DNA of 15,468 nt from an uncultured Chlorobiaceae bacterium (GTDB lineage Bacteria; Bacteroidota; Chlorobiia; Chlorobiales; Chlorobiaceae). Position 1 is the first letter of the stretch, and every line of letters begins with the position of its first letter. Both the position numbers and the translations under genes were made by a program. Shown piece by piece: positions 7,064 through 13,557 of this stretch. The notes beneath the pieces are model-generated. The model ran no database searches, was not told where the DNA came from, and saw nothing but the letters and a program-made list of their open reading frames with translations. The stretch covers positions 1-15,468 of the forward strand of contig CAIVCU010000131.1 of the NCBI GenBank assembly GCA_903904495.1, read 5' to 3'.

Positions 7064-7125
7064 AGCAATCAAAGGAGCATCATGAACGCATCAACAAGGT
7101 CGTCAGGCATATCGAGCAAGGGTGA
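7060..7125 (+). pseudogene. AraC-type regulator, N-terminal stub
   Basis: ATG 7060 overlaps the stop of the upstream membrane gene and encodes 21 residues, MKQSKEHHERINKVVRHIEQG, before TGA 7123-7125. The HHxRINKVxxxIE pattern is the usual opening helix of AraC-family activators of the GyrI/effector-binding type, where it is followed by the first DNA-binding helix-turn-helix. Nothing after the stop in any frame continues the family, and the rhodanese gene ends only 18 bases later. It is therefore read as the leftover 5' end of a deleted regulator gene. A genuine 21-residue peptide is the less likely alternative. Confidence 0.5.
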
Positions 7126-7143
7126 GATATAACTCGATTTATC

Positions 7144-7521
7144 TTAGCTTCGGATTTTTTTTAACATCTGCATCAGCCATGATCCGTTGTTTTGTTTCTG
7201 ATCTCTTTTAACCGGAAGCCCTTCCTTTTCCCAGCGAACAATGCCCTGCTGCATATTGACAGCTTTGCTGTATCCCTGGTTCATCAGAAAACGGGTTGCC
7301 ATCAAGCCGCGATTTCCAATGTGACATGCAATAATCACCTTACGGTCAAGAGGTATTTCCTGAAACCGTTTTTTTAACTCGCCTACTGGAATCAACATGA
7401 CTTCAGAAACATCGAATGATTTTTTTGCTACTTCTCTCGGTTGACGGACATCAACAAGCAATGCCCCTTTTTTAATCATGGCAAGTGCTTTCGCAGGGCT
7501 GACTTCCTGTGTATTGTTCAT
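7144..7521 (-). CDS. Rhodanese-like sulfurtransferase
   Basis: This is a 125-residue single-domain rhodanese. LLVDVRQPREV (21-31) is the N-terminal signature. The active-site loop is CHIGNR with the sulfur-carrying Cys66 at the end of VIIACH. AVNMQQGIVRWEKEGLPV (87-104) closes the fold. Family members move sulfane sulfur from persulfides or thiosulfate to a thiol acceptor. There is no signal peptide, so it should be cytoplasmic. A basic C-terminal tail ends in SWLMQMLKKIRS. It lies 120 bases downstream of the cytochrome c gene on the same strand and is probably co-transcribed with it from the promoter at about 8057-8085. Together with the OsmC, DUF2892 and SQR genes nearby it points to persulfide handling. 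Confidence 0.9.
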   Translation of the reverse strand: MNNTQEVSPAKALAMIKKGALLVDVRQPREVAKKSFDVSEVMLIPVGELKKRFQEIPLDRKVIIACHIGNRGLMATRFLMNQGYSKAVNMQQGIVRWEKEGLPVKRDQKQNNGSWLMQMLKKIRS

Positions 7522-7641
7522 TATTCTATTTTAACTTATCTGATTTATTACAATTTCAGTTCCGCATGCCCGGACAAATGTTCTTTATGCAGGGCGTCAT
7601 CTTCAACTGGCATGATGAGGCACTCCAAACCCCGTACCTCA

Positions 7642-8028
7642 TTATTTCAATGTGCCAACCATGTAAGCAACAGCATTCCTGACCTCATCATCTTCAAGGG
7701 TTGCGTTACCACCTTTTGCAGGCATCATTCCGGCTTTCCCTTCATATCCCTCTATTGATTTTTTTACGATCATATCCATTCCCCCCTGAGGAATTCTTTC
7801 GCTCCATGCGGCTTTATCACCCGGCTTAGGCGCTCCAGCCACACCGGAATTATGGCAACCGGCACAGTTTGCTTCATATACTGCTTTGCCACTGGCAGCT
7901 TTCAGTTCAGCCGCAGCTTCTGCTTTTGATTCAGTTAATTCTTCCTGTACCGATGACTTCTCAGGGTTACATGCTCCGAGAAACATGAGTCCTGCAATCA
8001 ACAAAGAGAGAACCGGTTTTATACGCAT
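7642..8028 (-). CDS. Lipoprotein mono-haem cytochrome c (c5-like)
   Basis: This is a 128-residue class I c-type cytochrome. The signal peptide MRIKPVLSLLIAGLMFLGAC ends in a lipobox with Cys20, so the mature protein should be lipid-anchored and exposed to the periplasm. A polar, Glu/Ala-rich linker (21-46) precedes the haem domain. The haem motif is CAGCH at 55-59, and GMMPAKGG (100-107) supplies the distal Met ligand, as in cytochrome c5/c555 proteins. DDEVRNAVAYMV is the typical C-terminal helix. A role as a one-electron carrier in sulfur oxidation or photosynthetic electron flow is likely from context. The gene diverges from the OsmC/SQR run. Confidence 0.92.
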   Translation of the reverse strand: MRIKPVLSLLIAGLMFLGACNPEKSSVQEELTESKAEAAAELKAASGKAVYEANCAGCHNSGVAGAPKPGDKAAWSERIPQGGMDMIVKKSIEGYEGKAGMMPAKGGNATLEDDEVRNAVAYMVGTLK

Positions 8029-8056
8029 ACCTTCTGGAGTTACTGATTAAATATTC

Positions 8057-8085
8057 ACTATACCTATACCCCGTAAGGGTATTAA
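8057..8085 (-). promoter_or_regulatory. Putative promoter of the cytochrome c-rhodanese pair
   Basis: Read on the minus strand, TTAATA (8085-8080) and TATAGT (8062-8057) are spaced by 17 bases, which gives a plausible though weak -35 and a good -10. Transcription would start near 8050, about 20 bases before the ATG. The palindrome at 8066-8082 fills the spacer. Confidence 0.45.
8066..8082. promoter_or_regulatory. Palindromic operator candidate ATACCCCGTAAGGGTAT
   Basis: Six-base arms ATACCC and GGGTAT flank a five-base centre. The site lies between the predicted -35 and -10 of the cytochrome gene, a position typical for a repressor. The arm sequence resembles operators of the CsoR/FrmR/CstR class, which includes persulfide sensors controlling rhodanese and SQR genes in other bacteria. 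The regulator is not encoded in the window. Confidence 0.45.
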
Positions 8086-8211
8086 ATTACAAAATAAAAG
8101 TTAAAGATCAACTCATCTTTTTCTTACCCCTTCTTATCCGAGAGGCGCATTCACTTTTTTTCAATACCGCCCATACTCTTTTCCAATTCATCAACATTTA
8201 TCGGCTTCCGC

Positions 8212-8240
8212 TTGCTTTATTATGAGCTTATGCTTATAAT
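8212..8240 (+). promoter_or_regulatory. Sigma70-like promoter of the OsmC/SQR gene run
   Basis: TTGCTT (8212-8217) and a perfect TATAAT (8235-8240) are separated by exactly 17 bases. Transcription would start near 8247, about 36 bases before ATG 8283. This is the best promoter match in the window. Confidence 0.65.
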
Positions 8241-8282
8241 TTCGCATGAGTTTTACAGCAACCATTGTCACTATTGTCTATA

Positions 8283-8684
8283 ATGAAAAGCGAAATGATC
8301 GTAACGTTCGGAGGCGGCAAGAAGGTAAATGCCGAGTTTAACGGGTTTACCATTCATACTGACCAGGCGAAATATGCCGGAGGTGAGGGTTCGGCTCCTG
8401 AGCCTTTTTCCCTTTTTCTTGCTTCAATCGGCACCTGTGCAGGAATATTCGTCTTGTCCTTCTGTCAGCAGAGAGGCATCCCGACAGACAATATCCGGAT
8501 TGTTCAGTCCCATACGGTCAACGAGTCAGGACGCGGCATAGGAAAAATCGAGATCGCCATTGAGCTTCCACTGGATTTCCCTGAAAAATACAAGGATGCC
8601 GTTATCAGTGCCGCGAATCTGTGTGCAGTAAAAAAGCATATACAGACGCCCCCTGAGTTTGTGGTAACAACGGTCACACGCTGA
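8283..8684 (+). CDS. OsmC-family protein
   Basis: This is a 133-residue OsmC/Ohr-family protein, a family with thiol-dependent peroxidase members and others tied to sulfur metabolism. The segment SAPEPFSLFLASIGTCAGIFV contains the first conserved Cys (52), and SAANLCAVKKHI contains the second (Cys114). These form the reactive pair in characterised members. An additional Cys61 lies nine residues after the first. The start is ATG 8283, which follows the promoter by a normal leader; an in-frame TTG at 8265 would add six unremarkable residues. It is the first gene of a plus-strand run of closely spaced genes, 26 bases ahead of the flavoprotein. In this setting a role with persulfides or polysulfides is plausible but inferred. 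Confidence 0.85.
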   Translation: MKSEMIVTFGGGKKVNAEFNGFTIHTDQAKYAGGEGSAPEPFSLFLASIGTCAGIFVLSFCQQRGIPTDNIRIVQSHTVNESGRGIGKIEIAIELPLDFPEKYKDAVISAANLCAVKKHIQTPPEFVVTTVTR

Positions 8685-8710
8685 TCAAAATCGCATAAAA
8701 GAGCTTATCA

Positions 8711-9862
8711 ATGCATAAAGTATTGATTCTGGGTGGAGGCATTGGCGGTGTTGCAGCGGCCATTGCTTTCCGGAAACAAGGGTTTGAGGTAGAGCTGGTT
8801 TCGGAACGGAACTATCTCTTTATCTATCCTTTGGCTATCTGGATTCCGGTCGGGAGTATGCAGTTCAAGAATGTTTCGATGCCGCTCTCGAAACTGGCCC
8901 GCAAGCACGGTTTTTCACTGACTATCGACAAGGTTATTGCTCTGGATGGAGAGCGTAAAACAATCACTCTCGAAAAGGCAGGTGTCCGTGACTCCCCCGC
9001 TCTTGTTGTTATCGCTCTCGGAGCTTCCAAGCTGAAACATGAAGGTATTGAGCATACCTCTTCAATCTGCGGCAAACCTGAAGAGTCGCTGTTACTGAAG
9101 GAAAAGATTGAAGCACTGGCTGCAAGGGGAAGCGGCAAGATTGCTTTCGGATTCGGCGGCAATCCCAAGGACTCAAGCGCTGTTAGAGGGGGACCGGGAT
9201 TTGAACTCCTGTTCAATCTGCACCATCACCTCAAAAAACTTGGTATCCGTGACCGATTCGAGATAACCTTTTTTGCCCCGATGGCAGAACCTGGTGCGCG
9301 AATGGGGAAAAAAGCGCTTTCGGCCATGGCTACAATGTTTAAAGACAAAAACATCAACACTCGTTTCGGTAAAAAAATCAGCCGTTTTGAAGGTGATGGA
9401 GTTGTTTTTGAGGACCAGAGCAAGCTGGATAGTGACCTCTGCATGTTTATTCCTGCAGGAGAAGGCCATGAAATAATCAGGAAATCAAACCTGCCACAAA
9501 ACAACGCAGGGTTTATCAGGATTGATGATTACTGCCGGATAGTGGGAGTCCCAGGCTGGTATGCCGTGGGCGATAGTGCAGCGCTTGAGGGCCCCGAGTG
9601 GAAAGCAAAGCAGGGGCACGTTGCAGAATTAATGGCAAACAATGCAGCCGGCAATGCAGCAATAGAGCATCTGGGGCAACAGAATACCTTGAAGGGTTAT
9701 CAGGCACATTTGAATGTGCTGTGCGTGATGGATATGGGTGATGGCGCTGGGTTTGTCTATAAAAACAGCCTTAGAGAGGTGTTCATTCCTCTACCGGTTG
9801 TGGGGCATTGGCTGAAAAAAAGCTGGGGTCACTATTATAAACTTTCGAAACTGTGGCTATGA
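8711..9862 (+). CDS. SQR-like FAD-dependent oxidoreductase lacking a redox cysteine
   Basis: This is a 383-residue flavoprotein of the SQR/FCSD/type II NADH dehydrogenase superfamily. VLILGGGIGGVAAA (4-17) binds the FAD ADP part. VVIALGAS and GWYAVGDSAAL (282-292) are the second and third flavin motifs. The C-terminal part with PVVGHWLKKSWGHYYKLSKLWL is amphipathic and suited to membrane association. In canonical SQR a Cys follows the central glycine-rich segment. Here that stretch reads GFGGNPKDSSAVRGGPGFE (147-165) without Cys. Cys338 (VLCVMDMGDGAG) sits where the last redox Cys is expected. It may therefore oxidise another donor or use a different mechanism. The stop overlaps the next gene by four bases (ATGA). 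Confidence 0.85.
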   Translation: MHKVLILGGGIGGVAAAIAFRKQGFEVELVSERNYLFIYPLAIWIPVGSMQFKNVSMPLSKLARKHGFSLTIDKVIALDGERKTITLEKAGVRDSPALVVIALGASKLKHEGIEHTSSICGKPEESLLLKEKIEALAARGSGKIAFGFGGNPKDSSAVRGGPGFELLFNLHHHLKKLGIRDRFEITFFAPMAEPGARMGKKALSAMATMFKDKNINTRFGKKISRFEGDGVVFEDQSKLDSDLCMFIPAGEGHEIIRKSNLPQNNAGFIRIDDYCRIVGVPGWYAVGDSAALEGPEWKAKQGHVAELMANNAAGNAAIEHLGQQNTLKGYQAHLNVLCVMDMGDGAGFVYKNSLREVFIPLPVVGHWLKKSWGHYYKLSKLWL

Positions 9863-10329
9863 AAACCAACAGGGTCGGCAGACCTACCCAGTGCCGCTGC
9901 GTCGAGGATCTGCCGAGGATCACCTGTTTCAAACCGCATGGTGTGCCTCACGGGAAGCTGGAAAGTGTGCTGCTGACAATTGATGAATTTGAGGCCATAA
10001 GGCTGGCAGACAAAGAGGGTTTATACCAGGCTGAGGCTGCTCTCAAAATGAACGTATCCCGTCCTACCTTTGGACGGATTCTGGAGGCTGCACATAAAAA
10101 AGTAGCAGAAGCCATTGTTGACGGCAAACAACTCTGTATCCATGGGGGGGTTATCCGCTCTCTCTGTGACAGTATTCCTACTGACCGTCCTGATATTTGT
10201 ATCTGTCCCGAATGCGGTCTTGAGCTTCCTCACCGAAAGGGTGAGCCCTGCAGGGAGAGTTCATGCCCTCATTGTGGGGCTTCGCTGAAGCGAAAGGGAG
10301 GATGTATGTCGGAGCTCCCTCATGTTTAA
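9859..10329 (+). CDS. UPF0251 (DUF134) DNA-binding protein with zinc-ribbon tail
   Basis: This is a 156-residue member of UPF0251/DUF134. The N-terminus has RVGRPTQCRC and the conserved ITCFKPHGVP. A sigma-like helix-turn-helix occupies about residues 40-85: LTIDEFEAIRLADKEGL, then YQAEAALKMNVSRPTFGRIL. A GKQLCIHGG motif follows. The tail carries two CxxC pairs, CPEC (116-119) and CPHC (136-139), with extra cysteines at 114, 131 and 149, which looks like a rubredoxin-like zinc or iron site. ATG 9859 overlaps the upstream stop, and this is preferred over GTG 9853. The family is presumed regulatory but has no established target. Here it could control this sulfur gene run. Confidence 0.88.
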   Translation: MKTNRVGRPTQCRCVEDLPRITCFKPHGVPHGKLESVLLTIDEFEAIRLADKEGLYQAEAALKMNVSRPTFGRILEAAHKKVAEAIVDGKQLCIHGGVIRSLCDSIPTDRPDICICPECGLELPHRKGEPCRESSCPHCGASLKRKGGCMSELPHV

Positions 10330-10364
10330 TATTATCCGCTTTATAACTGTTTAACCCCGAAACA

Positions 10365-11042
10365 ATGACTGAGCAATGGAACAGTCCTGATAAATTTAAT
10401 CGCGAAGCAGCCCTGTGGGATGAAAATCCTCAACGACGAGCGCTCGCACAGTGTGTTGCAAAAGCTATCATTGCGGTGGCAAATCCTGAGAAGAACATGC
10501 ATGCCCTGGAATTCGGATGCGGAACAGGGCTGGTCACTCTTGAAATCGCCCCGCTGGTGAAAACTGTGTCGGCCGTTGATACCTCGCAAGAAATGCTTGC
10601 AGTACTCCGGAACAAAATCAAGATTTCCGGAATAGCAAACGTTGAAGCGACCTGCCTCGATTTTTCCTTACCTTCGGGAAGTGAATGGCATGAAAAGAGC
10701 TTTGAGCTGATATACAGCAGCATGACCCTGCACCATATTGACGATACGGAAGGGTTTTTAAGCCGGATATCAAATTTTCTATCACCCGGCGGCATTCTGG
10801 CTTTTGCTGATCTTGACCTGGAAGATGGCCTGTTTCATGATGATCCTCTTGAAAAGGTTCACCACGGGTTTGACCGTGGGACTCTTGCTGAAATGCTGAA
10901 TACCGCAGGACTGCAGCCAATATCGTTTGAGACCATCTATACATTCAACAAAACAAACAGATCAGGCAAAACCGCTGCATATACGGTATTTCTCGTTACT
11001 GCCACTAAAATTGATAATAAGCAACTCCAACATAATGTATAG
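10365..11042 (+). CDS. Class I SAM-dependent methyltransferase
   Basis: This is a 225-residue Rossmann-fold methyltransferase. The SAM-binding motif I is LEFGCGTGLVTLE, motif II is VSAVDTSQEML, and motif IV region is FELIYSSMTLHHIDD. LSPGGILAFADLDLEDGLFHDD and HHGFDRGTLAEMLNTAGL are features of a widespread subgroup of unknown substrate. No cofactor or tRNA-specific domain is visible, so a small-molecule (possibly thiol or metalloid) acceptor is one idea; a thiol-modifying role would fit the neighbours but is not shown by sequence. It is 35 bases downstream of the UPF0251 gene, and its end overlaps the next gene by eight bases, supporting co-transcription. Confidence 0.87.
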   Translation: MTEQWNSPDKFNREAALWDENPQRRALAQCVAKAIIAVANPEKNMHALEFGCGTGLVTLEIAPLVKTVSAVDTSQEMLAVLRNKIKISGIANVEATCLDFSLPSGSEWHEKSFELIYSSMTLHHIDDTEGFLSRISNFLSPGGILAFADLDLEDGLFHDDPLEKVHHGFDRGTLAEMLNTAGLQPISFETIYTFNKTNRSGKTAAYTVFLVTATKIDNKQLQHNV

Positions 11043-11703
11043 CAGGGGACTTCTTGTCATAACCGGGATACTTGCCGTAATACTTTTATCAGCAGGATGC
11101 AGCGTTCGGCCAGAAAAAGTAGTTGATCATGACGGCAACAGTTACAGTGCTGTTCAGATAGGTTCTATGATCTGGACAGGAAAAAACCTTGATGTTGCAC
11201 ATTACCGGAATGGTGATGCAATTCCGGAATCAAAAGATCCAAAAGAGTGGGCAATCCTTAAAACCGGTGCCTGGTGTTACAACGATAACAAGCAGGAAAA
11301 CGAAAGGACTTACGGAAAGCTCTATAACTGGTATGCGGTCAACGATCCGCGAGGCCTTGCCCCTAAAGGCTGGCATGTAGCCTCTGATGCTGAATGGAGT
11401 GCATTAAGCGACCTGCTGGGCGGGATGGAAAATGCCGGTGGAGCTCTGAAGGCATCAAGACTTTGGAAAGATCAGAACAATGAACCAAGCAACAAAAGCG
11501 GCTTTGAAATGCTTCCGGCGGGAGCCAGACGGGACACTGACGGCAAATTCATGCTACCGGGTGAATACAGCCGATTATGGTCTTCAACAGAATCTACAGG
11601 AAAGAGTGCATGGTGCCGGTCGCTTGGCTACTTCGATGCAGCATTGCGAAGAGGTATGGCCAATAAAAACATCGGTTTTTCGGTCCGATGCGTCAAGGAC
11701 TAA
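11035..11703 (+). CDS. FISUMP-domain lipoprotein
   Basis: This is a 222-residue secreted lipoprotein. The signal peptide MYSRGLLVITGILAVILLSAGC has a lipobox ending at Cys22. The remainder is one FISUMP domain (Fibrobacter succinogenes major paralogous domain). Its signatures are VQIGSMIWTGKNLDVAHYRNG, AWCYNDNK, YGKLYNWYAVNDPRGLAPKGWHVAS, AEWSALSDLLGG, GFEMLPAGARR and RLWSSTESTGKSAWCRSLGY, with a final GFSVRCVKD. The fold is related to C-type lectin/formylglycine-enzyme-like surface domains, and its function is not known. ATG 11035 overlaps the methyltransferase end in another frame. An in-frame upstream start at 10927 would add residues without family sequence and hide the signal peptide. 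An unusual partner for sulfide-oxidation genes. Confidence 0.85.
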   Translation: MYSRGLLVITGILAVILLSAGCSVRPEKVVDHDGNSYSAVQIGSMIWTGKNLDVAHYRNGDAIPESKDPKEWAILKTGAWCYNDNKQENERTYGKLYNWYAVNDPRGLAPKGWHVASDAEWSALSDLLGGMENAGGALKASRLWKDQNNEPSNKSGFEMLPAGARRDTDGKFMLPGEYSRLWSSTESTGKSAWCRSLGYFDAALRRGMANKNIGFSVRCVKD

Positions 11704-11708
11704 CCAGT

Positions 11709-11730
11709 ACTCAAGGGCAAAATCTTGAGT
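11709..11730 (+). terminator. Hairpin just after the FISUMP gene
   Basis: Perfect seven-base arms ACTCAAG and CTTGAGT surround an eight-base loop, starting six bases after the stop. Only a weak pyrimidine stretch follows, so it may attenuate or stabilise the mRNA 3' end rather than fully terminate. Confidence 0.35.
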
Positions 11731-11780
11731 TCAACTTTCAAAGAAAGCAATATCATCCTAACCTTTTAATATCTCTCTCT

Positions 11781-11984
11781 ATGAATATTGATCGACTTGT
11801 TTTTGCAATTGCTGGAATTTTTATTCTTTCCAGCGTTTTACTCTCTGTCTATCATAATCAGAACTGGCTCTGGTTTACCGGTTTTGTTGGAGCAAATCTT
11901 TTTCAGGCCGCATTTACAGGGTTCTGCCCTCTTGCTAAAATCCTCAAGGCTGTTGGCGTAGTCCCGGGTCATGCATTCAAGTGA
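11781..11984 (+). CDS. DUF2892 (YgaP-like) inner-membrane protein
   Basis: This is a 67-residue protein matching DUF2892, the membrane domain also found at the C-terminus of the rhodanese YgaP. MNIDRLVFAIAGIFILSSVLL begins the first helix and WLWFTGFVGANLFQAAFTGFCPLAKIL forms the second. The conserved GFCP motif has Cys49 at the membrane edge, followed by KAVGV. The start is ATG 11781, directly before the conserved N-terminal helix. It lies 77 bases after the FISUMP gene and 82 bases before the SQR gene. In this locus the cytoplasmic rhodanese is encoded separately (7144-7521), so the two YgaP halves appear as separate proteins. Confidence 0.85.
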   Translation: MNIDRLVFAIAGIFILSSVLLSVYHNQNWLWFTGFVGANLFQAAFTGFCPLAKILKAVGVVPGHAFK

Positions 11985-11996
11985 ACGGTCAACAGT

Positions 11997-12006
11997 AACG
12001 TACGTT
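11997..12006. repeat. 10-bp palindrome AACGTACGTT upstream of SQR
   Basis: This is a perfect palindrome in the 82-base gap between the DUF2892 and SQR genes. It could be part of an internal regulatory site, but a palindrome of this length may occur by chance. Confidence 0.2.
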
Positions 12007-12066
12007 TCCGGCTCAATCGAACAAGATTAGAGCGTCATTCAGAACCATTGAAAACTTGGAGAGTCT

Positions 12067-13521
12067 ATGGCAAAAGTAGTTGTTTTAGGAGGGGGTGTTG
12101 CAGGGCATACAGCAGCCTCTTTTCTTAAAAAGAAACTTGGCAAACATCACGAAGTTGTCGTTGTAACCCCGAACAGCTACTATCAGTGGATTCCGTCAAA
12201 CATCTGGGTCGGTGTTGGTCAGATGACTATTGACGATGTCCGGTTTGAATTGAAAAAAGTCTATAATCGCTGGGACATTGTCCTTAAACAGGCAAAAGCC
12301 CTGGAAATTCATCCGGAAGGTGATGCGGAAATACCGAAAGGGTATGTGACGATTGAGTATACCGATGGCGTACGGCATGGACAGACCGAAAAAGTTGACT
12401 ATGATTATCTGGTCAATGCAACCGGTCCGAAACTCAATTTCGAGGCGACCGAGGGTCTTGGTCCTGATAAAAACAGCTTTTCGGTCTGCACTTACAGCCA
12501 CGCAGCCCATGCATGGGAACACCTTCAGGACAATATCAAAAAAATGCAGGCCGGTCATAAGCAGCGCTTCCTGATCGGTACCGGTCACGCTATGGCAACC
12601 TGCCAGGGAGCGGCCTTTGAATATATTCTGAATGTAGCCTATGAAGTTAAAAAACGCGGTTTGAGCGATAAGGCTCAGATCACCTGGTTGTCCAATGAGT
12701 ATGAGCTGGGTGATTTCGGCATGGGAGGCGCTTTTATTAACAGGGGCGGTTACTACACCCCTACAAAGGTTTTTACTGAATCCATTATGGCCGAGTACGG
12801 TATCAACTGGATCCGCAGGGCCGGAGTACATCATGTTGAGCCAGGAAAAGCTCACTACGAGACTCTTGCAGGAGATGAGCTGACACAGGAGTTTGATTTT
12901 GCCATGCTTATCCCCTCATTTTCAGGGGTCGGACTGACCGCGTTCGATAAGAGTGGAACGGAGATTACCGACAAGATGTTTGCACCAAACAAGTTTATGA
13001 AGGTTGATGCAAATTACACGCCGAAACCTTTTGAGGAGTGGGAGGCTGAGGATTGGCCATCCATTTATCAGAATCCGCTCTTTAAAAATATCTATGCTCC
13101 GGGCATAGCCTTTGCACCACCGCATCCGATTTCAAAACCCATGACAAGCCCGAATGGTCGGCAGATTTTTCCGACGCCGCCTCGTACAGGTATGCCTTCC
13201 GGCGTTATGGGGAAAATTGTAGCGTTGAACATTGCGGAAAAAATTCAGGGAGCAGCTGAGCATCGCCATAAAGCGTCAATGAGCAAAATGGGTGCCGCGT
13301 GTGTAGTATCGGCAGGATTTGGTTCGTTTGATGGCCTTGGTGCATCAATGACCCTTTTCCCTGTTGTGCCCGACTGGAAAAAGTATCCTGAATGGGGTCG
13401 CGACATGAACTACTCGCTTGGAGAGGCCGGGCTCGCAGGACATTGGCTGAAAGTAATATTGCACTACCTCTTTTTCCATAAAGCAAAAGGCTATCCGTTC
13501 TGGTGGTTAATTCCGGAATAA
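12067..13521 (+). CDS. Sulfide:quinone oxidoreductase-type flavoprotein
   Basis: This is a 484-residue SQR-family protein, longer than the 383-residue relative upstream. VVVLGGGVAGHTAASFL (4-20) is the FAD-binding motif. NSYYQWIPSNIWVGVG (36-51) is the region after the first strand seen in SQRs. YLVNATGPKLNFE (114-126) follows. Cys141 (SVCTYSHAA), Cys179 (GHAMATCQGAAFE) and Cys412 (MGAACVVSAGFG) sit where the three SQR cysteines are expected, so sulfide oxidation with electron transfer to quinone is likely. NIYAPGIAFAPP precedes the quinone-site region. The C-terminal amphipathic helices (about 456-484, with HYLFFHKAKGYPFWWLIPE) suit peripheral membrane binding on the periplasmic or cytoplasmic face. 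A ribosome binding site (GGAGAG) precedes ATG 12067. Which SQR type (A-F) it belongs to needs a tree. Confidence 0.87.
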   Translation: MAKVVVLGGGVAGHTAASFLKKKLGKHHEVVVVTPNSYYQWIPSNIWVGVGQMTIDDVRFELKKVYNRWDIVLKQAKALEIHPEGDAEIPKGYVTIEYTDGVRHGQTEKVDYDYLVNATGPKLNFEATEGLGPDKNSFSVCTYSHAAHAWEHLQDNIKKMQAGHKQRFLIGTGHAMATCQGAAFEYILNVAYEVKKRGLSDKAQITWLSNEYELGDFGMGGAFINRGGYYTPTKVFTESIMAEYGINWIRRAGVHHVEPGKAHYETLAGDELTQEFDFAMLIPSFSGVGLTAFDKSGTEITDKMFAPNKFMKVDANYTPKPFEEWEAEDWPSIYQNPLFKNIYAPGIAFAPPHPISKPMTSPNGRQIFPTPPRTGMPSGVMGKIVALNIAEKIQGAAEHRHKASMSKMGAACVVSAGFGSFDGLGASMTLFPVVPDWKKYPEWGRDMNYSLGEAGLAGHWLKVILHYLFFHKAKGYPFWWLIPE

Positions 13522-13557
13522 CCTCTATTTGATATCAACCTCAAATCCGAAAAACCT

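Noticed and set aside
6545..7072. Minus-strand 175-codon open frame across the end of the GNAT gene and the small membrane gene
   Set aside because: It overlaps two supported plus-strand genes and shows no family features.
7111..7138. ATCGAG/CTCGAT inverted repeat between the AraC stub and the rhodanese gene as a terminator
   Set aside because: Six AT-containing pairs with a 16-base loop and no T-run on either strand is too weak.
7548..7613. Minus-strand 21-codon frame MPVEDDALHKEHLSGHAELKL between the cytochrome c and rhodanese genes
   Set aside because: Too short, no ribosome binding site and no recognised family. A second overlapping frame beginning right at the cytochrome stop is equally possible. 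Kept only as a note.
12196..12855. Long minus-strand open frame (219 codons) inside the SQR gene
   Set aside because: It lies wholly opposite a well-supported SQR gene, has no recognisable motifs, and its composition is what an antisense reading of that gene would give.
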